A stretch of DNA of 40,732 bases from a virus: positions 1-40,732 of the IMG/VR virus record IMGVR_UViG_3300029319_000132, one strand, 5' to 3'. Below are positions 30,203 through 38,795 of the stretch, one piece after another (position 1 is the stretch's first letter; each line of letters starts with the position of its first letter). Position numbers and translations under genes: made by a program. The notes beneath the pieces were generated by a model, which was not told the DNA's origin, did no database searches, and saw only the letters and a list, made by a program, of their open reading frames with translations.

Positions 30203-30415
30203 ATGAGCAACTATAACTTTGGTGCTGCATACATTATGAATTCACCGAACACTTCGGTCGATGACGCAATGGGTTCAGACCAGTTGTACCGTGAGGGACT
30301 TGAGTTCGATACCAAGACCGCACAGGGTGTTCTGACAGAGGATATGCCGAAAAAAATGACTAAAACGGCTGTCGATCCTGCTGTCATGCGTATGGCTGAA
30401 GAACGCGATTACTAA
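30203..30415 (+). CDS. Small hypothetical protein of the packaging cluster
   Basis: A 70-residue protein starting MSNYNFGAAYIMNSPNTSVD behind GGGAGAAGACCA. The sequence is polar, with a helix around DQLYREGLEFDTKTAQGVLT and a basic stretch PKKMTKTAV. It lies between the recombinase-like gene and portal, four bases from portal. Size and position suit a head-completion or portal-associated factor, but no family is recognised. Confidence 0.75.
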   Translation: MSNYNFGAAYIMNSPNTSVDDAMGSDQLYREGLEFDTKTAQGVLTEDMPKKMTKTAVDPAVMRMAEERDY

Positions 30416-30418
30416 AAT

Positions 30419-32545
30419 ATGTCAGAAGATAATTTTCTCCAACCAGCGGACGACACCGCTGTAGGTCTGCTCAATCCTGAAGAGCAGATGCCCGGGCTTG
30501 CTGGCTACGTTCAGCGCAAGTTCGAGGATTCTGAAAATGGCCGCTATGCCCACGAGCAACGCTGGCTACAGTCCTACAAGAACTTCCGTGGCATCTACGA
30601 CTCGACCACCCAGTATCGCGACTCGGAGCGGTCACAGGTGTTTATCAGGATTACCAAGACGAAAGTTCTTGCAGCCTACGGCCAGATCGTTGACATCTTG
30701 TTTGCGAACAAGAAGTTTCCGCTCGTCGTTGAGTCCACTCCCGTGCCAGAAGGCATCGCGGAGTTTGCTCACATGGAGACTCCCCTCGACCAAATCGACC
30801 AGCAGGACCCCTACGGCTTCGCTGGAGACGGTCGAGAACTTTTGCCGGGTGCCCTACAGGCCGAGGACTCAAAGGCGTTCCTAGGGGGCTTACAGGGCGA
30901 ATACGGGCAACTTCCCTTGCAAGAGGGGCGGGCACGTATGGGTGAACCCCAGATCGAACCGGCAAAGATTGCGGCTCACCGCATGGAGAAAACTATCCAC
31001 GACCAGCTTCTCGACACAAGTGCCGTAAATGTGTTGCGAAGTTCTATCTTCGAATCGTGTCTTCTGGGCACGGGCATCGTAAAGGGTCCGTTCAACTTCT
31101 ACAAGCGCATGCACCGCTGGCAGCGCGACGAGACGGGTGAGCGGGTTTACATGCCAGAGGAAAAGACGGTGCCCCGCATCGAAATGGTTTCTGCATGGGA
31201 CTTCCATCCGGACCCGTCAGCAACCAGCATCGACGACTGTGAGTACGTCATCGAACGTCACCGCATGAACCGCCAGCAACTCCGCGCTCTTATCAAGCGT
31301 CCCTACTTCATGGCCGACGCAATCGAGGAGTGCCTTGCAAAGGGGCCGAACTACGAAGACAAGTATTACGAAGACACCATCCGCGAAGACGAGACCGAGC
31401 CATACTATCAAAGCAATCGATACGAGGTCTTGGAATACTGGGGCGTCTTGGACTCCAAGCTGGCATACGATGCGGGTCTCGAAGGCTCCGACAAGATGTC
31501 AGAGTTCGACGAGGTGCAAGTCAACGTCTGGGTTTGTGGTGGCATGGTCATTCGCTGTGTCCTCAACCCGTTCACACCAGCCCGCATCCCGTATCAGGTG
31601 TTCCCATACGAAGTCAACCCCTACCAGCTTTGGGGCGTTGGTGTGGCCGAGAACATGGAAGATGCACAGAAGCTGATGAACGGCCACGTTCGTATGGCTA
31701 TCGACAATCTCGCTCTTGCTGGCAACCTTGTCTTTGATGTTGATGAAGCCAGCCTTGTGCCGGGACAGAACATGGACATCTTCCCCGGAAAGATTTTCCG
31801 TCGTCAGTCGGGTGTGACAGGCACGGCTATCAACGGCCTCAAGTTCCCGAACACTGCCGGTGAGAACTTGCAGATGTATCAGATCAGCCGCCAACTGGCA
31901 GACGAAGAAACAGGCATACCGTCCATCGTACACGGACAGACAGGGGTAACAGGAACCGGACGAACAGCCGCAGGTCTATCGATGCTGATGGGCAGTGCTG
32001 GCTTGTCGATGAAGACAGTTATCAAGAACATCGATGACATGCTTTTGAAGCCGCTGGGCGAAGCATACTTCCAGTGGAACATGCAGTTCAATGAAGATGC
32101 AGAAGACATCGTAGGTGATCTTGAAATCAAGCCACGCGGCGTAGCCGCAGTCATGCAGAAGGAGGTCCGCACACAGCGACTCACCTCTCTGCTGCAGACT
32201 GTCGCCAACCCCATGCTGGCACCCTTCATCAAGATTCCAAACCTTATGCGCGAACTGGCGATTTCACAGGACATCGATCCTGACAGTCTCGTCAACGATG
32301 CCAACGAGGCACAACTCTACGCGCAGATGCTGAAAGGGCTGATGGCAAATGTACAACAAGGAGCAAGCGAAGCTGCTGGGGCCGCTCCTAGCGAAGCCGG
32401 AGATATGGGCGGGGCTGGAGGAGTACCTCCAACTCCTGAAGGAACAGACCTTCAAGGGTCTGGTAACGGCACAATCGGAGTCGGAACTGCGCCAACTGCA
32501 GGGGAAAGCGGCTTTACTGGAAATGCTCCTCAAACTGAAGGATAA
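30419..32545 (+). CDS. Portal protein
   Basis: A 708-residue portal, the dodecameric ring through which DNA enters and leaves the head. Recognisable parts are the N-terminal segment RYAHEQRWLQSYKNFRGIYD, ITKTKVLAAYGQIVDILFAN, WDFHPDPSATSIDDCEYVIE, LWGVGVAENMEDAQKLMNGH and TGTGRTAAGLSMLM, which follow the order I know from podovirus portal families. The C-terminal 65 residues are Gly/Ala/Pro/Thr low complexity (GAAPSEAGDMGGAGGVPPTP) and coincide with a second gene in another frame. The ribosome-binding site is weak, so translation may be coupled to the preceding gene three bases away. Confidence 0.93.
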   Translation: MSEDNFLQPADDTAVGLLNPEEQMPGLAGYVQRKFEDSENGRYAHEQRWLQSYKNFRGIYDSTTQYRDSERSQVFIRITKTKVLAAYGQIVDILFANKKFPLVVESTPVPEGIAEFAHMETPLDQIDQQDPYGFAGDGRELLPGALQAEDSKAFLGGLQGEYGQLPLQEGRARMGEPQIEPAKIAAHRMEKTIHDQLLDTSAVNVLRSSIFESCLLGTGIVKGPFNFYKRMHRWQRDETGERVYMPEEKTVPRIEMVSAWDFHPDPSATSIDDCEYVIERHRMNRQQLRALIKRPYFMADAIEECLAKGPNYEDKYYEDTIREDETEPYYQSNRYEVLEYWGVLDSKLAYDAGLEGSDKMSEFDEVQVNVWVCGGMVIRCVLNPFTPARIPYQVFPYEVNPYQLWGVGVAENMEDAQKLMNGHVRMAIDNLALAGNLVFDVDEASLVPGQNMDIFPGKIFRRQSGVTGTAINGLKFPNTAGENLQMYQISRQLADEETGIPSIVHGQTGVTGTGRTAAGLSMLMGSAGLSMKTVIKNIDDMLLKPLGEAYFQWNMQFNEDAEDIVGDLEIKPRGVAAVMQKEVRTQRLTSLLQTVANPMLAPFIKIPNLMRELAISQDIDPDSLVNDANEAQLYAQMLKGLMANVQQGASEAAGAAPSEAGDMGGAGGVPPTPEGTDLQGSGNGTIGVGTAPTAGESGFTGNAPQTEG

Positions 32546-32573
32546 CCACGAGGCTATAATCAAGAATGGCTGA
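32349..32573 (+). CDS. Small helical protein nested in the 3' end of the portal gene
   Basis: A 74-residue protein read in a different frame within the last 197 bases of the portal gene and extending 28 bases past the portal stop. The sequence (LLKEQTFKGLVTAQSESELR, then QLQGKAALLEMLLKLKDNH) is an orderly amphipathic helix pair, of a type I recall as a small conserved protein encoded after portal in podoviruses ('RQLQG.A..L..LL'). In contrast, the portal frame here is low complexity. Its stop overlaps the next ATG by 8 nt (ATGGCTGA), and its start is ATGTACAACAAGGAG. These points support a real overprinted gene, perhaps a portal-tail adaptor or assembly factor. Confidence 0.75.
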   Translation: MYNKEQAKLLGPLLAKPEIWAGLEEYLQLLKEQTFKGLVTAQSESELRQLQGKAALLEMLLKLKDNHEAIIKNG

Positions 32574-35184
32574 TCGTCTGTTTCTTTTTGATGATGATGA
32601 TACTGACACGGAAGTAACTCCCTTCCGGTTCACGGGACAGCGCGGGCTGAGTGTCGAAGACTATGAAGGTGGTCGAGTTAACTTTGGTAGTCAGTTCCTA
32701 CAGTTGCCAGACCTAGAAGCACAGACAGGTATCGACGTAGACCCTGATGAAGACATCACGGAGTTGGCGGAGCCTGCAAAGCGAGAAGAAGACGACGATC
32801 CGAGCGATGTCCTTAGTGGCACACTAAATGTCCCACTCTTCGGGGGCGCAGAGGGACAGGTACGAGAAGGCACTGAGGTTACATTTTACGATGACTTCAG
32901 GATTAACACCACAGGTGGGATATTCGACTCCTATTCAGACTACTTGAAGTCCGAATCTCAACTGGCTGACAGGGTCAATCTGGTTCAGAACCTCATCGAA
33001 CCGGCTTTTACAGATAGAGAAATACAATTCGGAGAAGCTGTCAAGAAAACGGGTGAACAAACAGGAAGACAGATCGGTGAAGAAGTTGCTGAAACACCGT
33101 CTCGTTTTGAAAGACTCATCAAGGGAGAACTTGACGCAGAGGATTCGGCGAAGCTGGCTGGCGGGGCGATGGCTTTAGCAGGAGCGGCCGGTGCTGCAGG
33201 AAGCACCCTCATCGGGGGCAAACCAGTCAGGAATGCCTTTGGCAAGAATAGTTTCCGTCCTGCTGGACTTTTAGGTCTTGCAGCGGACATGGTTCACTCA
33301 ATTCAGTACGATCACCTGAAACAGATACGCGCCGTGAGGGCTGCGAACTTTCCGGTGTATGATTCCGCCCTTGGCAGAATGGTGGCACCTAAAGGTGTGG
33401 ACACAGGCTTTGCCATGACCATTGGCAACTACGGTATCACCCGCGCACCCGGGGGCAGGAGCTACACCGGCAACACTCGGGGCATGAACATCGATCAGCT
33501 TGTCGCTTTGGAAGCTATCAGCAAGGGCTACGATCCCGGCAACAGCGCAGGAACCAACGCCTTCAACTCTGCTAAGTTTGGGACAGTTGAAGAGCAGGGC
33601 GGCATGTTCATATCCGACAACAAGATGGCCGGTTTCTTTCGTCCTAACGGCAGTTTCTACGATCCGCGCTTTGGAAGGTCGGGAGCATACTCCACACAGA
33701 AACAGGCAGAGACAGCGGCGAAGACAGCCGGTGTTAGTTACGATCAGTTCCAGAACGCACTTGCTCAAGCAAGAAGCGGTAAAGTCACTCTTCAACAAGC
33801 CCTTACAAGCATCAAGGCTGCAGAGGCAGCAGCGCAAAGAGCCGCAGAACAAAGGTTGAAAGACCAGCAGGCAGCAGAACGTGCGCGGAAATTGCGGGAA
33901 GAGCGGGAAGAACGTCTACGGAAAATACGAGAACGAGATCAAAAAGCGCAAGCAGAGCTACGTCAGCGTCAACAAGAAGCTGCCGCTGCTGCAGACGCCG
34001 CTGCTAGAGATAGAGATAGAGATAGAGACGAGGATGGTGGTCCCTCTGGAAATGAGTACGGTTTTGACAGCGGTCAATCTTTTGGCGTCGGGTCTTCAGG
34101 AGGATTTGCCGGTGCCCTTGCAGAAGGTGGCCGTGTCGGTCTTGCAATGGGTGGCGCACCCCGCGTGGCATCTGGCTTTGTAGACCGTCCGCCTGATCAA
34201 GTACCTGAAGATCAGACTGTCGCAGACAATCGCCCGACTCAACTGCCCGAGGGCGCGTTCGTTATCAACGCTGCAGCAGCCGAGTTCATGGGAACCTCTG
34301 ATGTTCGCAAGATGCTTATAGACGCGCATGAAGAAGCACTTAGACGCGGAATAGTAGTTGACAAACGAGGAAACGGTGCTAAACTAATAGACGTGGCGAT
34401 TTCTAGCGGCGAAGTCGTGGTCGCTCCTCACCTTGCTAAAATTATCGGCTATGATCGCCTGAACAAGATCAACAATCGCGGCATGGCCGAAACCCGCGAA
34501 CGTATCCGCGAGAACGGTCAGGATCAAGCCCCGGCAACAATGCAGGCTGCTACGGGCATGTTGATTTCAGGACAGATGGTAAAACCTACGCTGACGCAAC
34601 AAGACTTGCGTGAGCAGGGTTTCCTCTCCCGAGAATATCCTGCGATGCCGGATACCCCTATTCCATCTCGGGATGAAGACACCTACTTCGGCTACCGCTT
34701 TGGCTCTATCAAAGACGCTATCAAGAGTGTCGAAATCAAAGGGTTCGAAGACAATCCCTTCATCTTCACTGGTGTTCGCAAGAAGGGTGGCAAGTCTTCT
34801 TCTGCCTTTGGCCCTATGCAGATAACGTCAAGCACCCTACGTGATTTCAAAGAACGCAGTCCTGAATACAATTTTCTAGACGATTCCGGTAAGAAATACG
34901 TAGATGACTTGATACAGCAGGGCGATGATAAAGTCAACATTGATTTGTATCAAAAGATTTACAGAAATAAAAAAGCGCAGCCCACGTCGAAAGAAACTAA
35001 GCAGAAGTTCGGACGCTACGGGCAGGGCGTGATTCCAAGAGAGGCCCATGAAAAACACTACAATGTAGTGGCAGACATGGTTCTTCGACTCAAATTATCA
35101 GATCACGAGAACATCAGGGATGCAATAGCCTCGTATGGAGAGGGTTCTGCATACGCGAATAAAGTTCTCAAAAGTCTGGAATAA
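32566..35184 (+). CDS. Large virion protein with C-terminal lytic-transglycosylase-like domain
   Basis: An 872-residue protein. An acidic N-terminus (FDDDDTDTE) is followed by a mixed region and a Gly/Ala-rich stretch near residue 200. A long Ala/Arg/Glu coiled coil (about residues 415-490) ends in RDRDRDRDED, encoded by an AGAGAT microsatellite. Then come AEGGRVGLAMGG and SGFVDRPPDQ. At the C-terminus, VEIKGFEDNPF (Glu723) and SSAFGPMQIT (about 745-755) match the catalytic Glu and the S.AxGxxQIT motif of soluble lytic transglycosylases, with SYGEGSAYANKVL near the end. It probably degrades peptidoglycan during DNA entry from within the virion. The gene overlaps the nested gene by 8 nt. Confidence 0.82.
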   Translation: MADRLFLFDDDDTDTEVTPFRFTGQRGLSVEDYEGGRVNFGSQFLQLPDLEAQTGIDVDPDEDITELAEPAKREEDDDPSDVLSGTLNVPLFGGAEGQVREGTEVTFYDDFRINTTGGIFDSYSDYLKSESQLADRVNLVQNLIEPAFTDREIQFGEAVKKTGEQTGRQIGEEVAETPSRFERLIKGELDAEDSAKLAGGAMALAGAAGAAGSTLIGGKPVRNAFGKNSFRPAGLLGLAADMVHSIQYDHLKQIRAVRAANFPVYDSALGRMVAPKGVDTGFAMTIGNYGITRAPGGRSYTGNTRGMNIDQLVALEAISKGYDPGNSAGTNAFNSAKFGTVEEQGGMFISDNKMAGFFRPNGSFYDPRFGRSGAYSTQKQAETAAKTAGVSYDQFQNALAQARSGKVTLQQALTSIKAAEAAAQRAAEQRLKDQQAAERARKLREEREERLRKIRERDQKAQAELRQRQQEAAAAADAAARDRDRDRDEDGGPSGNEYGFDSGQSFGVGSSGGFAGALAEGGRVGLAMGGAPRVASGFVDRPPDQVPEDQTVADNRPTQLPEGAFVINAAAAEFMGTSDVRKMLIDAHEEALRRGIVVDKRGNGAKLIDVAISSGEVVVAPHLAKIIGYDRLNKINNRGMAETRERIRENGQDQAPATMQAATGMLISGQMVKPTLTQQDLREQGFLSREYPAMPDTPIPSRDEDTYFGYRFGSIKDAIKSVEIKGFEDNPFIFTGVRKKGGKSSSAFGPMQITSSTLRDFKERSPEYNFLDDSGKKYVDDLIQQGDDKVNIDLYQKIYRNKKAQPTSKETKQKFGRYGQGVIPREAHEKHYNVVADMVLRLKLSDHENIRDAIASYGEGSAYANKVLKSLE

Positions 35185-35270
35185 TTCGTCAGCTACCCGC
35201 AGGTTCGCGGCCCTGACACAACCGGAGCGGCTACCCACAGCCAAGTGGCCCCGCATATGAGGTAAAACAA

Positions 35271-36164
35271 ATGGCAAAAAAAGTAAGAGGCCACCGTGCC
35301 AACAAGCCGAATGATTCCTTCGGCACTATCAACAGCGAAACGCTGTATCGTGGAAAGTACCGTGATGAAGTCTACAAAGATGAAGACGATGAAGCGGAAG
35401 AGTCTGTAGAAGCACAGGATGCGGACCCCCAAGAGGCTACTCCGCAAGAGCAAGCAGACAGCTTTGTTGAAACAAAGAAAGAAGAAACCCACGATTACAA
35501 AAAACGGTATGACGACTTGAAGCGTCACTACGATGAAAAGGTCGGAGAGTTCAAGACTGAAATCGAAAACCTTCGTAGGACCATGACTCAACACGCAGAA
35601 GAAATGCCGCGTGGAGTCTCACCGCCAAAGACTGCGGAAGAACTGGAAGAGTTCAAGCAACGATATCCAGACGTGTTCGAGGTGGTGCAAACCGTATCAA
35701 GTCTGCAGACCGAATCACAGGTTGCACAACTCCGCGAAGAACTTGGTTCTATCAAGGAGCGGGAACAGGAGCTAGAAAAGCAGAAAGCCTTTGAGGAACT
35801 GCTTCGTCTCCAGCCCGACTTCAACGAGATCAAGACGGATGAAAAATTCCTCACTTGGCTCGAAGAGCAACCAACATCAATCTCAGACGGCATCTACAAA
35901 AACAATAAGGATGCTCGATGGGCGGCACGGGTCATAGACCTCTACAAGGCCGACACCGGTCTTACCAAGAAGAAAACCAAGTCTTCGTCTGCTGCTGAAG
36001 CTGTCACAAAAACTCCTGTACGGGAAGTAAGGACAGAGGCAACAGACGGAAAAAGGATTTGGAAGGCTTCTGAAATCGGTCGGATGAAACCGTGGGAGTT
36101 CGAGAAGAATGAAGCTGAACTCGACACTGCACGGGCAGAAGGCCGAATAGACTACAACTCTTAA
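35271..36164 (+). CDS. Scaffolding protein
   Basis: A 297-residue highly charged helical protein directly before the major capsid gene. After a basic start (MAKKVRGHRANKPNDSFGTI) come acidic low-complexity residues 35-75, a coiled coil with RYDDLKRHYDEKVGEFKTEI, a second with AQLREELGSIKEREQELEK, and a basic C-terminus (AEAVTKTPVREVR, IWKASEIGRMKPWEFEKNE). Size, charge pattern and position are those of internal scaffolding proteins that shape the prohead and then leave. An 86-base untranslated gap upstream holds ACCGGAGCGGC and one AGGTTCGCGG word. ATG follows ATGAGGTAAAACAA. Confidence 0.88.
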   Translation: MAKKVRGHRANKPNDSFGTINSETLYRGKYRDEVYKDEDDEAEESVEAQDADPQEATPQEQADSFVETKKEETHDYKKRYDDLKRHYDEKVGEFKTEIENLRRTMTQHAEEMPRGVSPPKTAEELEEFKQRYPDVFEVVQTVSSLQTESQVAQLREELGSIKEREQELEKQKAFEELLRLQPDFNEIKTDEKFLTWLEEQPTSISDGIYKNNKDARWAARVIDLYKADTGLTKKKTKSSSAAEAVTKTPVREVRTEATDGKRIWKASEIGRMKPWEFEKNEAELDTARAEGRIDYNS

Positions 36165-36189
36165 ACCTCAACAAAGGAAGGACAGACCA

Positions 36190-37164
36190 ATGGCTTTTGG
36201 TACTGCTGCAGGTTATGGTAACCTGCCTTCCGGTAACTTTACACCGGAAATCTTTAGCCAAAAGGTTCTCAAATTCTTCCGTCGCGCTTCGGTTGCAGAA
36301 GATATTACGAATACCGACTACGCTGGCGAAATTGAGAACTTTGGCGACACCGTCCGCATTATCAAGGAGCCGACAATCACCGTCTCCTCGTATACTCGCG
36401 GCTCGGTAGTGAACGCACAAGACCTTGCTGACGATCAGATCACTATGGTGGTCGATCAGGCAAACGCCTTTTCGTTCAAGATTGACGACATCGAAGAGCG
36501 TCAGTCTCACGTAAACTTCGAAGCACTTGCGACTTCTTCGGGTGCATACTCCCTGAAGCGTAAGTACGACGCTAACGTCCTCGACATCATGGCGACTGAC
36601 GCAGGTCTCAATGGTGAAACCACTGCTGCCACTACCCAAATCTCGGGTATCGGTACGCTCGGTTCTGCCCTTGACATCGGTGGTGCATCTAGCCCCGGCG
36701 ATACTGCTGTCAACACCATGCTGAAGATGGCAGAGGCACTCGACAACGAATCGGTTCCGGAAGAGAACCGCTGGTTCGTTGCTCCCCCAGCATTCTACAA
36801 GCACCTCTTCTCGGCTGGTGCGAAGTTCGCAGAAGTTCAGGTAACTGGCGATGCGACTTCCCCGCTGCGTAACGGTCTTGTTTCGCTGGGCAACATCGCT
36901 GGCTTCCAGTGCTACAAGTCCACCGCCCTCGTATCGACCGGCGGCACGGATCAGGTAACGCTGACTGGCCTTGCTACGGACGGCTCTGAGAACGTGATTC
37001 TCGGTGGTCACATGTCCTCAACGGCTACCGCTTCGCACATTGCGAAGACCGAGGTTGTCCGTTCGACTGAAACCTTCAGCGACATCGTTCGCGGTCTGCA
37101 TGTCTTTGGTCGGAAAGTTCTCCGTCCGGAAGCCATCGTCCGTGGCGTTGTTAGCCTCGACTAG
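36190..37164 (+). CDS. Major capsid protein
   Basis: A 324-residue protein behind a strong AAAGGAAGGACAGACCA ribosome-binding site. Segments such as NFTPEIFSQKVLKFFRRASV, ENFGDTVRIIKEPTITV, SFKIDDIEERQSHVNF, RWFVAPPAFYKHLF and PLRNGLVSLGNIAGFQCYKS follow the order of P22-like/HK97-fold coat proteins of podoviruses. The C-terminal part has GGHMSSTATASHIAKTE. Codon use is visibly biased to GC-ending codons, as expected of a very highly expressed gene. It forms the icosahedral shell around the scaffold and portal. Confidence 0.93.
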   Translation: MAFGTAAGYGNLPSGNFTPEIFSQKVLKFFRRASVAEDITNTDYAGEIENFGDTVRIIKEPTITVSSYTRGSVVNAQDLADDQITMVVDQANAFSFKIDDIEERQSHVNFEALATSSGAYSLKRKYDANVLDIMATDAGLNGETTAATTQISGIGTLGSALDIGGASSPGDTAVNTMLKMAEALDNESVPEENRWFVAPPAFYKHLFSAGAKFAEVQVTGDATSPLRNGLVSLGNIAGFQCYKSTALVSTGGTDQVTLTGLATDGSENVILGGHMSSTATASHIAKTEVVRSTETFSDIVRGLHVFGRKVLRPEAIVRGVVSLD

Positions 37165-37180
37165 TAGGGAGGACTGAGTA

Positions 37181-37648
37181 ATGGCTACTTATGATCGTAC
37201 TATTACCGGCGGCGGTACTGTAGGGCATCCGGGCAACTTGCCCCGTCCGTACATCGTCACCTCCCCGGTTTACGACGCGGTGGATAACACCTCGCTCGCT
37301 GGCGCTGACATCGTCAAGCTCATCGATCTGCCTGCAGATACGATGGTGATCGGCGGCTGTCTGGAAGTCCTTGAGGCTTCGGGCAACGCTTCCGTGACGC
37401 TTGACGTAGGCACCAGCGATGATGTTGACGCCTTCGTTGACGGTGGCGCAAGTAACGCTGCCGCAATCCTTCAGTTCAATCTGAAGGCGACGGCAAACAA
37501 CATGGTCACTTCTGCTGACTCTGTTCAGGTGACTGTGCTTGACTCCGGATCGTCCGGTACGACTGCACTGCGTTTCCGTGTACACGCCGTCCTGTGCGAC
37601 GTGTCGCAGAACCCTGTTGAGTCTGCTACGGTCTCGACCGGCACATAA
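37181..37648 (+). CDS. Capsid-associated (decoration-like) virion protein
   Basis: A 155-residue protein 16 bases after the capsid gene, behind GGGAGGACTGAGTA. MATYDRTITGGGTVGHPGNL and VMIGGCLEVLEASGNASVTL-type strands (residues 60-75) indicate an all-beta protein rich in Gly, Thr, Asp and Ala without Lys-rich segments. Similar small proteins follow the coat gene in many marine podoviruses and are taken to be head decoration or head-fibre proteins. High-expression codon use is shared with the coat gene. A terminator hairpin follows ten bases after its stop. Confidence 0.8.
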   Translation: MATYDRTITGGGTVGHPGNLPRPYIVTSPVYDAVDNTSLAGADIVKLIDLPADTMVIGGCLEVLEASGNASVTLDVGTSDDVDAFVDGGASNAAAILQFNLKATANNMVTSADSVQVTVLDSGSSGTTALRFRVHAVLCDVSQNPVESATVSTGT

Positions 37649-37657
37649 CAAACTTGT

Positions 37658-37695
37658 CAGGGGGGCGTGTTGCCCCCTTGACTAACTTTCTTTTA
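37658..37695 (+). terminator. Probable terminator after the capsid genes
   Basis: CAGGGGGGC (37658-37666), loop GTGTT and GCCCCCTTG (37672-37680) form a 9-bp stem with one G-U pair. T-rich sequence (CTTTCTTTTA) follows only after six bases, so termination may be partial. The -35 of the next promoter overlaps the end of the stem. Confidence 0.68.
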
Positions 37696-37706
37696 TGTGA
37701 TAAAAG
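37678..37706 (+). promoter_or_regulatory. Late promoter for the downstream virion/lysis genes
   Basis: TTGACT (37678-37683), 17-base spacer, TAAAAG (37701-37706), with an extended -10 TG just before it (TGATAAAAG). It sits between the terminator and the AGAGGA ribosome-binding site of the next gene. Confidence 0.58.
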
Positions 37707-37749
37707 CAGGAATCCCCTGCCGGGGTAAACCCCTAGAGGAGTGTTCCTG

Positions 37750-38436
37750 ATGAACTACATCACAAGTAATGTGCCGTATTTTAAGGCGTGGGTGCGGCGC
37801 GAGTATACAACAAATCACGACAGATATCATGGTGAATTCTTACATGCCATGATCATCGGTGTAACCACCCTGCCTATGCGTACCCTGTCTTTTCAAGTTC
37901 TATTTACGGGTTGCGAGGAAGATGAAAACGTACACGGCGGAGCGATGTGGGCGCGTATGCCCCTCACAGCCTTAGTAGGGGATACACCCTTAGATGAGTG
38001 GCCTGAACCTATACCTACTTATCTGGCACAGCCGTGGGACTGTCAGTCACATCACCACTCAGTATTTGTACTCAACAGAGGCACACCGTGTCCGTGGCTG
38101 GCTAAGATAGACGGAGAGTTCTATCCGGCTAAGTATTACTTCACTGTAGACTACACAGACACTGAAGTAGCGGACGATCCAGCACAACACAAGCAGAGTC
38201 ATGTACTCGAACTGCTAGACGCTGGCAAGTGGACAGGCAACATGGTTGCCCTTCCTAATAACCGAGTCAGGGTAACTAACCCTGCGTGGTTTGTAACGGG
38301 CGACGGCCCGCCGGATTTCACTCCTAGTCAGTGGGTCCATCATTCAAAGCAAGACCCGAACTACGTCAGTGATACGGCACGGGTATTCGACAACCTCTAT
38401 GCGGAGAACAGTTATGAAGAAGATGATGAAGAGTAA
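37750..38436 (+). CDS. Conserved hypothetical virion-block protein
   Basis: A 228-residue protein from ATG 37750, nine bases after AGAGGA; a GTG three codons earlier lies too close to the box. It has an aromatic and His-rich middle (CQSHHHSVFVLNRGTPCPWL, KYYFTVDYTDTEVADDPAQH) and a C-terminal part with WFVTGDGPPDFTPSQWVHHS and an acidic end. I associate this with a conserved protein of marine podo- and pelagiphages whose role is unknown. The GAMWARMPL and AQPWD segments suggest a beta-rich fold. It is the first gene after the terminator and promoter, and overlaps the next gene by 23 nt. Confidence 0.75.
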   Translation: MNYITSNVPYFKAWVRREYTTNHDRYHGEFLHAMIIGVTTLPMRTLSFQVLFTGCEEDENVHGGAMWARMPLTALVGDTPLDEWPEPIPTYLAQPWDCQSHHHSVFVLNRGTPCPWLAKIDGEFYPAKYYFTVDYTDTEVADDPAQHKQSHVLELLDAGKWTGNMVALPNNRVRVTNPAWFVTGDGPPDFTPSQWVHHSKQDPNYVSDTARVFDNLYAENSYEEDDEE

Positions 38437-38638
38437 AGGCATGGCAAAAGGCGGAATGCGCGGCGGTCGTAAGATGATGATGCGTAAGGGCGGTCGTACT
38501 GCCATGAAGTCTAAAGGCTATGCAAAGGGTGGCGCAGTAGGCGGCAAGAAAAAGAAGGCGGCAAAGAAGCCAGCTATGACTCTTGCACAAGTTCGTGCCG
38601 CAGCTAAAGCAAAAGGCTACAAGCTCGTAAAGGCGTAA
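38414..38638 (+). CDS. Small Lys/Gly/Met-rich basic protein
   Basis: A 74-residue protein starting MKKMMKSKGMAKGGMRGGRK at ATG 38414. Repeats of the type K[GS]xAKGG and MMxRKGGR make up its first two thirds; the tail is an Ala/Lys helix (TLAQVRAAAKAKGYKLVKA). About half of the residues are Lys, Gly, Met or Arg. Such 'AKGG' peptides are frequent in marine phage structural regions and may neutralise packaged DNA. An upstream frame extension lies entirely in the preceding gene and is not used. Confidence 0.7.
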   Translation: MKKMMKSKGMAKGGMRGGRKMMMRKGGRTAMKSKGYAKGGAVGGKKKKAAKKPAMTLAQVRAAAKAKGYKLVKA

Positions 38639-38642
38639 GCTG

Positions 38643-38795
38643 ATGGCGAAACGTCCCGGACTATACGCCAACATTGCAGCCAAGCGTCGTCGCATCAAAG
38701 CAGGTAGCGGCGAGAAGATGCGTAAGGCTGGCAGTAAAGGCGCACCAACAACCGGCAACTTTAAACGTGCGGCTCAAACTGCAAGGAAGAGATAA
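38643..38795 (+). CDS. Small basic conserved phage protein (50 aa)
   Basis: ATG 38643 to TAA 38795 encodes MAKRPGLYANIAAKRRRIKA followed by GSGEKMRKAGSKGAPTTGNF and KRAAQTARKR. This RPGLYANI...RI..GSGE.MRK.G..GAP....F..A..TA pattern is widely conserved in phages of different types; its role is unknown. It is strongly basic and lies four bases after the previous stop, sharing its last base with the next start (TAATG). Confidence 0.85.
   Translation: MAKRPGLYANIAAKRRRIKAGSGEKMRKAGSKGAPTTGNFKRAAQTARKR

Noticed and set aside
36004-37011. Long minus-strand open frame (335 codons) opposite the capsid gene
   Set aside because: It mirrors the codon bias of the highly expressed capsid gene, has no ribosome-binding site or family resemblance, and runs against all surrounding genes.
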